Both the position numbers and the translations under genes were made by a program. A DNA stretch of 64,000 nucleotides from assembly GCF_900105585.1 (NCBI RefSeq), contig NZ_FNRT01000002.1, positions 2,232,001 through 2,296,000 on the forward strand. The letters are read 5' to 3'. The stretch is from Nocardioides exalbidus. Lineage in GTDB: Bacteria; Actinomycetota; Actinomycetes; Propionibacteriales; Nocardioidaceae. Numbering within the stretch: position 1 is the stretch's first letter; each line of letters starts with the position of its first letter. The notes under the pieces were generated by a model that saw nothing but the letters and a program-made list of their open reading frames with translations, was not told the origin of the DNA and did no database searches. Shown piece after piece: positions 7,686-14,754 of the stretch.

Positions 7686-8084
7686 TCAGTCCTGTTCGGG
7701 GGTGGTGTCCGGCCGGGTGATGCGGAACGCGTCGCCGGTGGCCAGGAGGGGGATGGGGCCCTTGCGGACGCAGACGTCACCGGGCAGCTTGGCCTCGGTC
7801 AGGCCGTCGGCCTTGATGTCCATGTGGCCCAGGTTCAGGAGGTTGTCGCGGACGACGTCTCCCACCGCGAGGACCTCGAGCGTCTCCTCGCCGAGGTGGA
7901 CGAGGTCACCGGGGCGGGGACCGTCGTCGCTGACGGAGACCCGGTGGAGGACCGAGATGTCGTGGAGCTCGGCGGGGGCGTGGTCGGCGAAGAAGATGAG
8001 GATCCCGTGCTCGAGGAACGCGGGAACCTGCTCGCCGACCGCGGTCACCGTCGTGTCGTACACCAGGGTCGAGCCTTCGCTCAC
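7686..8084 (-). CDS. srlB: PTS glucitol/sorbitol-type EIIA component
   Basis: 132 residues, the size of stand-alone SrlB. Conserved SrlB features are the strand VYDTTVTAVGEQV, the HAPAELHDISVLH segment carrying candidate phosphohistidines, DNLLNLGHMDIKADGLTEAKLPG, and a final barrel strand. It takes phosphate from HPr and passes it to the IIB protein. The start overlaps the upstream EIIB stop by 4 nt (8081-8084), and the dehydrogenase follows after 2 nt, so all three are coupled. Confidence 0.88.
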   Translation of the reverse strand: MSEGSTLVYDTTVTAVGEQVPAFLEHGILIFFADHAPAELHDISVLHRVSVSDDGPRPGDLVHLGEETLEVLAVGDVVRDNLLNLGHMDIKADGLTEAKLPGDVCVRKGPIPLLATGDAFRITRPDTTPEQD

Positions 8085-8452
8085 GCCTCCTTCACGTCCT
8101 CGGGCTTCACGCCGGAGACGAAGAGCTCCTCGGTGATGAACTGCGCGAGCGGCCCGGCGGGGCTGGTCGCGTGCACGTCGACGGTGAGCACCTTCTTCAT
8201 CGGGTAGACGCCGACACGGGCGGTGCCGCCGCAGTCGATGACGGCGACGGCGATCTTGTCGAAGGGGGCCGACGACTTGAAGCCGTCGAAGGCCTCGCCA
8301 CCGGTGAGGTCGGCGATGCGCTGGGCGACGGGGTGGATGCCACCGCCGGTGATCGAGGCCACCAGGGGGCGCTCGTCGGTCGGGAGGACGGTCAGGGGAC
8401 CGCCCCAGCCGCCGCGGCCCTTGCTGACGACGACGGACTTGTAGTCACTCAT
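8081..8452 (-). CDS. PTS glucitol/sorbitol-type EIIB component (N-terminal half of SrlE)
   Basis: 123 residues matching the N-terminal cytosolic part of enterobacterial SrlE: VSKGRGGWGGPL, ASITGGGIHPVAQRIADLTG, VAVIDCGGTARVGVYP with the phospho-accepting Cys, and SAGPLAQFITEELFVSGVK-like spacing. In enterobacteria this domain is fused in front of the membrane IIC2 domain. Here it is a separate gene lying downstream of the IIC2 gene, so the order is reversed. It hands phosphate from SrlB to the sugar alcohol crossing the membrane. A strong hairpin separates it from the IIC2 gene. Confidence 0.88.
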   Translation of the reverse strand: MSDYKSVVVSKGRGGWGGPLTVLPTDERPLVASITGGGIHPVAQRIADLTGGEAFDGFKSSAPFDKIAVAVIDCGGTARVGVYPMKKVLTVDVHATSPAGPLAQFITEELFVSGVKPEDVKEA

Positions 8453-8505
8453 GACTTCTCCTTGGGGTTGGGGGGAGGGGGTCGAGTCGGGTCGAGTGGT
8501 GAGGT

Positions 8506-8535
8506 GGTCCGGCCGGCGGGTTCGCCGGCCGGACC
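8506..8535 (-). other. Perfect 12-bp stem-loop inside the srl operon
   Basis: GGTCCGGCCGGC and GCCGGCCGGACC pair perfectly with a 6-nt loop, between the IIC2 and IIB genes. It may stabilise the upstream mRNA or lower expression of the downstream genes. It sits within the operon rather than at its end, so full termination is unlikely. Confidence 0.6.
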
Positions 8536-8542
8536 GGGTGGG

Positions 8543-9127
8543 TCAGCTGCTGCTGCTGTAGAGGCCGAAGCTCGCGAAGTAGGCGATGACGACCGACAGC
8601 GGTCCGGTGACCAGGCGGGAGATCAGGACGGCGGGCACGCCGACCTCGACGGTCTCCGGCTCGGCCTCTCCGAGGGCCAGGCCCACCGGGATGAAGTCGC
8701 AACCGACCTGCGGGTCGATCGCGAACAGGGCCGGGAGGGCGTACTGCGGGGGGATGTCGCCCTCGCCGATCCGGGTGCCGAGCAGCACGCCGACGACCTG
8801 CGCGATGACGGCACCGGGGCCGAGCACCGGCGAGAGCACCGGCAGCGCGCAGAAGATGCTGATCGCGAGCAGGCCGACGAGGCTGCCGGCGAGCGGCTCG
8901 ATCAGGTGCGCGAGCGCGTCGCCGAGGCCCGTCTTGTTGATGATGCCGATCAGGACGGCGATGAACGCCATGAAGGGCAGGATGTTGCGGATGACGGTGT
9001 CGATCGTGTCGCGGCCGGCCTGGTAGAGCGTGCCGACGACGCCGCCGACAGTCGTGCCGATCTTGACGAGGACCTTGTTGAGGCCGTCCATGCCGCCGCC
9101 GGACTTGGTCTGGGTCGTGGTGCTCAT
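8543..9127 (-). CDS. PTS glucitol/sorbitol-type membrane component IIC2 (C-terminal half of SrlE)
   Basis: 194 residues with four to five membrane segments. It corresponds to the C-terminal domain of SrlE: DTVIRNILPFMAFIAVLIGI, GLGDALAHLIEPLAGSL, CALPVLSPVLGPGAVIAQV and PQVGCDFIPVGLALGEAEPETVEVGVPAVL. The last 20 residues end in a serine run. With SrlA it forms the transport channel. It overlaps srlA by 4 nt (ATGA) and is separate from its IIB partner, which lies downstream. Confidence 0.85.
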   Translation of the reverse strand: MSTTTQTKSGGGMDGLNKVLVKIGTTVGGVVGTLYQAGRDTIDTVIRNILPFMAFIAVLIGIINKTGLGDALAHLIEPLAGSLVGLLAISIFCALPVLSPVLGPGAVIAQVVGVLLGTRIGEGDIPPQYALPALFAIDPQVGCDFIPVGLALGEAEPETVEVGVPAVLISRLVTGPLSVVIAYFASFGLYSSSS

Positions 9128-9753
9128 GCCGCGACCTCCTCGTTGCTCGTGCGGCGGGCCAGCATGCGGGTGGTGATGATCTCGGTGAGGACGCCGCGGA
9201 TGAAGATCACGACGAGTCCGACGATCAGGTAGCGCACGGCCAGGTCGCTGGTGTTGAGGCCGAGCGTGGTGATGCCGGCCGCGATGCCGAGGTAGACGAA
9301 CAGCTCACCCGCGTTGGCGTGCGGGAAGATGCCGGTGATCGGGTGCACGAAGCTCACCGCGGAGTCGTAGAAGGCGGGCTTGTACTTCTCGGGGAGGAAG
9401 CGGCCCATGGTGTAGGCCATCGGGTTGGTCAGGAAGAACACCGACAGCACCGGCAGCAGCAGGTAGCGGACGGGGTAGTACTGCAGCCCCGGGCGGGCGG
9501 CGACCTCGCCGAGCTTGTCGATCCGCTCCGGACCGATCATCCGGATCAGCGCGTTGACGAAGGTCAGCAGCACGATGAGCGTCGGGATGATGCCCGTCAC
9601 GAGGCCCAGGAAGACCTCGCCACCGGCGTTGAAGAGGCCGATGAACCAGTTGGCGGCGTCGGCGAGGGCGCCGAAGACACCGGTCGGCGGGTCGACCGTC
9701 GGGGTGTCGGCGGCCAGCGGGAGGACCGCCAGCGCCATGGGGGTGAATGGCAT
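9124..9753 (-). CDS. srlA: PTS glucitol/sorbitol-type membrane component IIC1
   Basis: 209 residues with about five membrane segments and the SrlA signature stretch NPMAYTMGRFLPEKYKPAF followed by ITGIFPHANAGELFVYLG. Start: the ATG at 9753 has AGGAG 5 nt upstream on the minus strand, and the longer frame to 9852 has no family similarity. It is the first structural gene of the PTS, after gutM and an intercistronic hairpin. It recognises and translocates the polyol. Sorbitol is the textbook substrate of the family, but the unusual dehydrogenase in this operon leaves the actual polyol open. Confidence 0.9.
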   Translation of the reverse strand: MPFTPMALAVLPLAADTPTVDPPTGVFGALADAANWFIGLFNAGGEVFLGLVTGIIPTLIVLLTFVNALIRMIGPERIDKLGEVAARPGLQYYPVRYLLLPVLSVFFLTNPMAYTMGRFLPEKYKPAFYDSAVSFVHPITGIFPHANAGELFVYLGIAAGITTLGLNTSDLAVRYLIVGLVVIFIRGVLTEIITTRMLARRTSNEEVAA

Positions 9754-9848
9754 GATTGCTCCTGTCGAGTCGGCTCTGTGTTGAACCTGGTCGTGATGCT
9801 TGCCCGGCATCTCTCTCACCGGCGGACGTGATCCGCTCGATGTCTGAC

Positions 9849-9890
9849 CCACCGTCCGGCCCCGGGCTCCACCCCGGGGCGGGTCGGTGG
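9849..9890 (-). terminator. Intercistronic hairpin between gutM and srlA
   Basis: CCACCG-CC-GCCCCGGG pairs with CCCGGGGC-GG-CGGTGG, an 18-bp stem with minor mismatches around a 6-nt loop, directly after the gutM stop. It could partly terminate transcripts starting at the regulator gene, so that the PTS is expressed at a different level. Confidence 0.65.
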
Positions 9891-9898
9891 TGTTGCTG

Positions 9899-10297
9899 CT
9901 ACACCTCGGCCCGGGCCGACGTGCGTGCTGCGCCGTAGAGCTCCGCTGCCTGGCGTGCGGCCAGGCGCTGGGACGGCGAGACGTGGGGGAGCTTGCGGTC
10001 GCCCCGCAGGACGGACAGCTTGAGGTCGAGGAGACCGGGGACCGGCTTGGACCGCGCGAAGGTGGTGAGCCCGCCGAGCGTGATGGCGTCGCGGACGATC
10101 CCGTCGGGGTCGACGGCGATGGCGACGAACGAGCGGCGGCCCTTGTAGCGGTTGCCGCCGACGCCCACGCTCACCGTGCCCTTCGTGCGCAGGGCGCGGA
10201 CGTCGTCGTTGAACGCCATGGACTGGCGGTAGGTGAAGAAGATCTGGACCAGCCAGCCCGCCACGAGGGCGGCGATGATGATGAATCCTGCGTGCAC
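9899..10297 (-). CDS. gutM: Glucitol operon activator-like protein (GutM family)
   Basis: 132 residues from a GTG start. One N-terminal membrane helix (4-20, GFIIIAALVAGWLVQIFFTY) precedes the GutM core: SMAFNDDVRALRTKGTVSVGVGGNRYKGRRSFVAIAVD-type strands and DAITLGGLTTFARSKPVPGL. GutM is the accessory activator that accompanies the repressor of enterobacterial glucitol operons; its biochemical action is poorly known. It lies between the SorC regulator (1-nt spacing) and srlA, consistent with operon-specific control. Confidence 0.85.
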   Translation of the reverse strand: MHAGFIIIAALVAGWLVQIFFTYRQSMAFNDDVRALRTKGTVSVGVGGNRYKGRRSFVAIAVDPDGIVRDAITLGGLTTFARSKPVPGLLDLKLSVLRGDRKLPHVSPSQRLAARQAAELYGAARTSARAEV

Positions 10298-10298
10298 G

Positions 10299-11288
10299 TC
10301 ACTTGCCTCCGTGGGTGGAGCCGGAGCCGGCAGCGCTGAGCACGCTGCGGGCGAGGGCCTCGTCGCAGACGAGGGAGTCGATGATGCGGCCGCGCAGCGC
10401 GCCGAGGACGCCGGGCGCCTTGGCCCGTCCCGAGGCGACGCCGACCACGTTGGGGATCTCGAGCAGGTCTTCGAGGCTGATGCCGAGGACCCGGTCGTCG
10501 ACGACGCCGCGGATCGGCGCGCCCTGGGCGTTGTAGTAGCGCGCGGCCACGTCGCCGACGGGCTCGTGGCTCCAGAACTCCTTGCGCTCGGCCGCGCTGA
10601 GGCTCAGCGAGTCGAGGATCGCCGACGACGAGCCGTGGGTCGGCGTGCCGACGCCGATGAAGGCGATGTCGGCGCCCTTGGCGTCGGCGAGGGCGTCGGT
10701 GATCGACGGCTCGGCGAGCAGCGCGTCGCGGGAGGTCGAGCTCTCGAGCGTGGCGGGGGCGTGGAGGAACCGGTACTCCGCACCGAGGCGGACGGCGAGC
10801 TCGCGCACCAGCTCCTGGCCGCTGATCTCGTTGCTGATCGACGACAGGCCGCCGACGAGCTGGACCAGCGTCACGCGGTGGTGCTCGTGGTCGGCGGTCG
10901 TCGCGTAGACCATCGACTGCAGGGCGTGGCCCCACGACATCGCGACGGTCATCGAGTCCTTGAGCTCGTCGAGCAGGAGGCGTGCGGCCTGGGTGCCGAC
11001 CGCGTCCTCCATCCGGAGGCCGGGGACGTTGCGGGTGTGGGCGACGCGGACCTCGCTGAGGCCGAAGGTGGTGCGCAGCTCGTCCTCGAGCTCGTGGACG
11101 CGACCCTCGGGGTCGTTGATGCGGATCTCGACGATGCCCTGGCGCTGCGCCTCGGTGAGCATCCGCGAGACGTTGGAGCGGCTGGTGCCGAGGGTGGCGG
11201 CGATCTCGGCCTGGGACCGGTCCTGCTGGTAGTAGAGGCGCGCTGCTGCCAGCAGCGTGGCCGGGTCGCGTGGGGCTGGCATCGTCAC
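10299..11288 (-). CDS. SorC-family transcriptional regulator of the glucitol-type PTS operon
   Basis: 329 residues. The N-terminal HTH (about 18-45: DRSQAEIAATLGTSRSNVSR) is followed by a sugar-phosphate-binding domain of the SorC/DeoR-like fold (VRVAHTRNVPGL, MTVAMSWGHALQSMV, IGVGTPTHGSSSAI, GVASGRAKAPGVLGAL). It senses a phosphorylated sugar effector and controls its own operon. The start ATG has GGAGGTGACG just upstream. The protein is clearly paralogous to the second regulator at 13.6-14.6 kb: both start with a PAPRDPA peptide and align throughout, suggesting duplication with their PTSs. Confidence 0.88.
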   Translation of the reverse strand: MTMPAPRDPATLLAAARLYYQQDRSQAEIAATLGTSRSNVSRMLTEAQRQGIVEIRINDPEGRVHELEDELRTTFGLSEVRVAHTRNVPGLRMEDAVGTQAARLLLDELKDSMTVAMSWGHALQSMVYATTADHEHHRVTLVQLVGGLSSISNEISGQELVRELAVRLGAEYRFLHAPATLESSTSRDALLAEPSITDALADAKGADIAFIGVGTPTHGSSSAILDSLSLSAAERKEFWSHEPVGDVAARYYNAQGAPIRGVVDDRVLGISLEDLLEIPNVVGVASGRAKAPGVLGALRGRIIDSLVCDEALARSVLSAAGSGSTHGGK

Positions 11289-11406
11289 CTCCGTGCAGAT
11301 AGGTCGTCACATATGATCGGGCTGGAGCAATGAAAGCCTGTGGCGTCGGTCACGTCAAGTACCTGCGGCCAACTTGTGGCAGACCTGTGGAACTCACCCG
11401 GACGTA

Positions 11407-11443
11407 CGACGCCCCCGCACTCCGGCGGAGTGCGGGGGCGTCG
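11407..11443 (-). terminator. Terminator of the galactitol-type PTS operon
   Basis: A perfect 17-bp hairpin (CGACGCCCCCGCACTCC with its complement, loop GGC), 30 nt downstream of the gatA stop. The rest of the 185-bp gap to the SorC gene holds that gene's promoter region; no clear -10/-35 pair was found. Confidence 0.85.
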
Positions 11444-11473
11444 GCGCCGGGCCGGCCGGACGGGGCCGGTGGA

Positions 11474-11935
11474 CTAGGCCAACAGCGCGTTGAGGCGGGA
11501 GGCCAGGTCGTCCGGGCCGGCGAGGCCGGTCAGGAGCGTCTCGTCGAGGTCAGGCGCGCGCAGCACGCCGATCACCCGCCCGAGCAGCGGCACCTGGGCC
11601 TGCGGGTCCGTCACGAAGAGCATCAGCACCAGCCGGGCCTCGATGGTCCGGTCGCGGCTGCCCATCTCGCCGAAGGTGATCGGCGCGCGGGGCACCAGCG
11701 CGCCCAGCGCCGGTCGTACGACGTGCTCCGCGCCCACGTGCGGGATCGCCGCGGGCACGGGAAGGGGCAGCCCGGTGGGGTACTCCTCCTCGCGCGCCAG
11801 CACCGCGTCGACGTAGGACGGGTGGGCGACGCCCTCCGCCACGGCGCGCTCGGCGAGCAGCCGGATCGCGGCGCCCGCGTCGTCGACGTCGGCGTCCACC
11901 ATGCAGAGCCCCGCCTCGAGCGAGGCTGCCGTCAT
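11474..11935 (-). CDS. gatA: PTS galactitol-type EIIA component
   Basis: 153 residues of the mannitol/fructose-type EIIA fold. The phosphohistidine lies in LPVPAAIPHVGAEHVVRP (near residue 66), followed by a second conserved part RLVLMLFVTDPQAQVPLLGRVIGVL. It transfers phosphate from HPr to GatB. The ATG at 11935 overlaps the gatC stop by 4 nt. It is the last gene of a gatR-gatB-gatC-gatA operon. No galactitol-1-phosphate dehydrogenase or tagatose-bisphosphate aldolase is nearby, so the sugar alcohol substrate is not certain. Confidence 0.88.
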   Translation of the reverse strand: MTAASLEAGLCMVDADVDDAGAAIRLLAERAVAEGVAHPSYVDAVLAREEEYPTGLPLPVPAAIPHVGAEHVVRPALGALVPRAPITFGEMGSRDRTIEARLVLMLFVTDPQAQVPLLGRVIGVLRAPDLDETLLTGLAGPDDLASRLNALLA

Positions 11936-13323
11936 GCGGCGGCCCCGGCGGTCTCCTGCTGGGCCTCGGCGGTGTCGCGGCGGGCCACGATGCGTCGTAC
12001 GACGAAGGCGAACGCCAGCGCGACCACGAGCATCACGACCGCGGCCACGGGTCCGAGCTCGCCCATCCCGACCAGCAGGCCGGTCAGCGGGTTGGCGCCG
12101 TCGACGAGCGAGGAGATCCGGTTCGACCCGGAGGCGTTGTCGAAGCCCGAGGCGAGCGCGACCGAGGTGAAGGTGCCCGAGATCGCGGTGGCGATGAACA
12201 GCCCGCCGCCGATCGCGATCGCGCCGCCGATGACCGAGCGGACGATGTTGCCGCCGAAGAGCGGCACCATCACGGCCACGATGAACGGGATCGTGGCGAG
12301 GTCGACCAGCGGGAGGACGCGGTTGCCGAGCGGCGCGAGGGCGATCGCGACGAGCAGCGTGACCGGCACGAGGATCAGCGAGGTCGCCACGACGGCGGGC
12401 TGGCCGGCCGCGATCGCGGAGTCGAGGCCGATGTAGTAGCGGCGGCCCGGGAAGCGCTTCTGCATGAAGGTGCGCGCGGACTCCGAGACGGGGACCAGGC
12501 CCTCCATGAGGATCGCGACCATGCGGGGCAGGATGACCATGACCGCGGCGACCGTGATGCCGAGGGTGAGGATGGCGATGGAGTCGGCGCGCGGGTCGTC
12601 GAAGCCGTAGCCGGCGAGGCCGATCACGAGGCCGATCACGAGGCCGAGGAACATCGTCTCGCCGAACAGGCCGAAGCGCTTCTGGATCGAGGCCGGGTCG
12701 GCCTCGAGCTTGTTGAGGCCGGGGATCCGGTCCATCAGCGCGTTGAGCGGGAGCGCCAGCAGCGCGTAGGGCGCGGACGTCATGTGCGGGAAGGAGATGT
12801 CGGGGAAGCCGAAGTACTTCTGGATCATCGGTGCCGACAGGTCGGCCAGGGCGAGGGTGATGATCATCGCGATCCCGGCACCGAACAGGCCCCACCAGAA
12901 GCTGTCCATCACCACGGCGACCAGGGCGCCGCCGAGGGCGAAGTGCCAGTAGTTCCACAGGTCGATGTCGAAGGTGCGCGTCAGGCCGGTCAGCAGCAGC
13001 ACCACGTTGAGCGCGAGGCAGAAGGGGATGATGACCGCGCCGACCTTGGAGCCGAACGCGATGGCCGCGCTCGAGGGCCAGCCGACGTCGACGATGTCGA
13101 GGTTGACGCTGAGCCGGTTCGCCAGCTCGGTAGCCGCCGGGCCGATCGAGCCGCCGAGCAGGCCGATGACGAGGTTGACGCCGATGAAGCCGACGCCGAT
13201 CAGGATGCCGGAGCGCAGGGCGCGACCGGGCTTCTGGCCGATGGCGATCGCGAAGATCGTGATCAGGACCGGGAGGACGACGGCCGCGCCGAGGTCGGTG
13301 ATGTAGGACGAGAACGCTTCCAT
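11932..13323 (-). CDS. gatC: PTS galactitol-type EIIC membrane permease
   Basis: 463 residues with about ten to eleven membrane segments, as in EIIC-Gat proteins. Family stretches include YITDLGAAVVLPVLITIFA at the N-terminus, SAAIAFGSKVGAVIIPFCL, HFALGGALVAVVMDSFWWG, HMTSAPYALLALPLN and GFDNASGSNRISSLVDG. It forms the channel and sugar-binding site of the PTS. The ATG at 13323 has GGAGG-type sequence upstream on the minus strand. The longer frame to 13710 runs through gatB and was rejected. It overlaps gatA by 4 nt and follows gatB by 50 nt. Confidence 0.92.
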   Translation of the reverse strand: MEAFSSYITDLGAAVVLPVLITIFAIAIGQKPGRALRSGILIGVGFIGVNLVIGLLGGSIGPAATELANRLSVNLDIVDVGWPSSAAIAFGSKVGAVIIPFCLALNVVLLLTGLTRTFDIDLWNYWHFALGGALVAVVMDSFWWGLFGAGIAMIITLALADLSAPMIQKYFGFPDISFPHMTSAPYALLALPLNALMDRIPGLNKLEADPASIQKRFGLFGETMFLGLVIGLVIGLAGYGFDDPRADSIAILTLGITVAAVMVILPRMVAILMEGLVPVSESARTFMQKRFPGRRYYIGLDSAIAAGQPAVVATSLILVPVTLLVAIALAPLGNRVLPLVDLATIPFIVAVMVPLFGGNIVRSVIGGAIAIGGGLFIATAISGTFTSVALASGFDNASGSNRISSLVDGANPLTGLLVGMGELGPVAAVVMLVVALAFAFVVRRIVARRDTAEAQQETAGAAA

Positions 13324-13373
13324 GGAGGGATCTCTCTGTGAGGTGGCCCGGCTCCCGAGCGCCGGGAGGGGAG

Positions 13374-13649
13374 CTACTGCAGGTGGCCGACGATCTCGGC
13401 GAGGGTGGCGTCCTGGCCGATCCCGGTGAGGAACGGCAGGCCGGCCACGACGGGCACGGTCACGGTGTCGGGGACCGTGGTGGTGGCGACGATGAGGTCG
13501 ACGTCGGGGGTGCCGCTGAGGAGGTCCATGACCTTGCCCTGGGTGACCTGGGCCTCGATGCCCTGGCCGGCGAGGTGGTCCTTGATGCTGGTCGCGACCA
13601 TCGTGGAGGTGGCCACTCCGGTGCCGCAGATGACGAGGATCTTCTTCAT
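13374..13649 (-). CDS. gatB: PTS galactitol-type EIIB component
   Basis: 91 residues, usual for GatB. The phosphocysteine loop is KKILVICGTGVATSTMVA at residues 2-19 (Cys9), then a Rossmann-like alpha/beta fold with VDLIVATTTVP. It accepts phosphate from GatA and donates it to the incoming alditol at GatC. The start overlaps the stop of the SorC regulator gene by 4 nt (13646-13649), so regulator and transporter are cotranscribed. Confidence 0.92.
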   Translation of the reverse strand: MKKILVICGTGVATSTMVATSIKDHLAGQGIEAQVTQGKVMDLLSGTPDVDLIVATTTVPDTVTVPVVAGLPFLTGIGQDATLAEIVGHLQ

Positions 13650-14620
13650 GTGGTGCCTTCCGTGCTGGGGGACTGGTGGGTGAGGAGGCTGCGCGCGAGG
13701 CTCTCGTCACACACGAGCGCGTCGACGTGGTGGCCCAGGAGCGCGCCGTAGACGGCGGCCGTCTTGTCGCGGCCGAAGGCGACGCCGACGACCAGCGGGA
13801 TCGCGTCGAGGTCGCGCAGGCTGACCGAGACGACCCGGTCGTCGACCGGGCCGGTGACCGGGGCGCCGGTGGCGGTGAAGTAGCGCCCGGCGAGGTCGCC
13901 GACCGGTTCCTGGTCCCAGAAGGCGCGCGCGTCCTCGGGGGAGAGGGCGAGGGAGTCGACGACGGCCGCCGACGAGCCGGAGGAGGGCGTACCGATGCCG
14001 ACGAGGGCGACGTCGCACCCGCGGGCGGCCTCCAGCGCCTGCGCGACGCTGGGCTCCTCGCGCAGCGCGCGTGCCGCCTCGGCCGAGCCGAGGGTGGCCG
14101 GCGCGTGCATGAGGCGGTAGGTGCCGCCGAGGGCCACCGCGAGCGAGCGGGCGAGCTCCTGGCCGCTGACCTCGTTGCCGATCGCGGACATGCCGCCGAG
14201 CAGCTGGACGACGGTGACGTCGTGGTCGCGGTCGGTGCTCATCGCCTCGACGGCGGCGTGCAGGGCGCGGCCCCACGAGAGGCCCACCGTGGTGGTCTCG
14301 GCCAGGGACTCGAGGAGCAGGGTCGACACGAGCGACCCCACGCGCGCCGCCGACTCCCCGGCGTGGGGGTTGCGGGCCGAGACCCGCACCTCGCTCAGGC
14401 CGAAGGCGTCGGCGAGGCGCCGCTCGAGGTCGCGGGCGCGACCGCTGGGGTCGTGCACCTTGATCTCGACGATGCCCTGCCGCTGCGCCTCCTTGAGCAT
14501 GCGGGAGACGTTGGGGCGGCCCGTGGAGAGGATCTCGGCGATCTCCGCCTGGGACTTGTCCTCGAGGTAGTAGAGCTCGGCGACCCGCATCAGGATGGCG
14601 GGATCGCGGGGGGCAGGCAT
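13646..14620 (-). CDS. SorC-family transcriptional regulator of the galactitol-type PTS operon
   Basis: 324 residues. The HTH (about 17-40: DKSQAEIAEILSTGRPNVSR) precedes a sugar-phosphate effector domain with TTVGLSWGRALHAAV, VGIGTPSSGSSAAVVDSLAL and VVGVAFGRDKTAAVYGAL. It is paralogous to the regulator at 10.3-11.3 kb. The ATG at 14620 has GGAGGTGCCG upstream. The start and ribosome-binding site lie inside an inverted repeat (see 14619-14659), and a CRP-like site lies further upstream. It is the first gene of the gat operon and likely an autoregulator. Confidence 0.88.
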   Translation of the reverse strand: MPAPRDPAILMRVAELYYLEDKSQAEIAEILSTGRPNVSRMLKEAQRQGIVEIKVHDPSGRARDLERRLADAFGLSEVRVSARNPHAGESAARVGSLVSTLLLESLAETTTVGLSWGRALHAAVEAMSTDRDHDVTVVQLLGGMSAIGNEVSGQELARSLAVALGGTYRLMHAPATLGSAEAARALREEPSVAQALEAARGCDVALVGIGTPSSGSSAAVVDSLALSPEDARAFWDQEPVGDLAGRYFTATGAPVTGPVDDRVVSVSLRDLDAIPLVVGVAFGRDKTAAVYGALLGHHVDALVCDESLARSLLTHQSPSTEGTT

Positions 14621-14659
14621 CGGCACCTCCGTGCTTACGGGCGGCACGGGAGTGCCGAT
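14619..14659 (-). promoter_or_regulatory. Inverted repeat covering the ribosome-binding site and start of the gat regulator gene
   Basis: ATCGGCAC at 14619-14626 pairs with GTGCCGAT at 14652-14659. In the minus-strand mRNA the 3' arm contains part of the Shine-Dalgarno and the AUG, so folding would hide the start. A competing inner hairpin (GGCAC-GGGA-GTGCC, 14643-14656) uses the same 5' arm. It could equally be the DNA operator of this regulator. Confidence 0.5.
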
Positions 14660-14673
14660 GCGGGAACCGTAGG

Positions 14674-14689
14674 TGTGATCGCGGTCACG
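14674..14689. promoter_or_regulatory. CRP-like operator upstream of the gat operon
   Basis: TGTGATCGCGGTCACG matches the CRP/Crp-family consensus TGTGA-N6-TCACA in nine of ten conserved positions, 54 nt upstream of the gat regulator start. It suggests catabolite-type control; the regulator is inferred. Confidence 0.5.
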
Positions 14690-14705
14690 GTCAAGCACCG
14701 CGGAG

Positions 14706-14738
14706 GGGCGGGAGCGCGCGGGGGACGCGCACCCGCCC
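14706..14738 (-). terminator. Terminator of the acetoin/pyruvate dehydrogenase operon
   Basis: GGGCGGG-A-GCGCG pairs with CGCGC-A-CCCGCCC (one A-A mismatch) around a short G-rich loop, 16 nt after the E2 stop on the minus strand. Confidence 0.7.
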
Positions 14739-14754
14739 TGTCCGGGGTCCGGCC

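Noticed and set aside
6490-8136. 548-residue plus-strand frame across the SAF-domain dehydrogenase
   Set aside because: Composition (Asp/Gly/Arg/Val-rich, no motif) is typical of antisense frames in high-GC DNA, and the minus strand encodes clear dehydrogenase and SrlB proteins.
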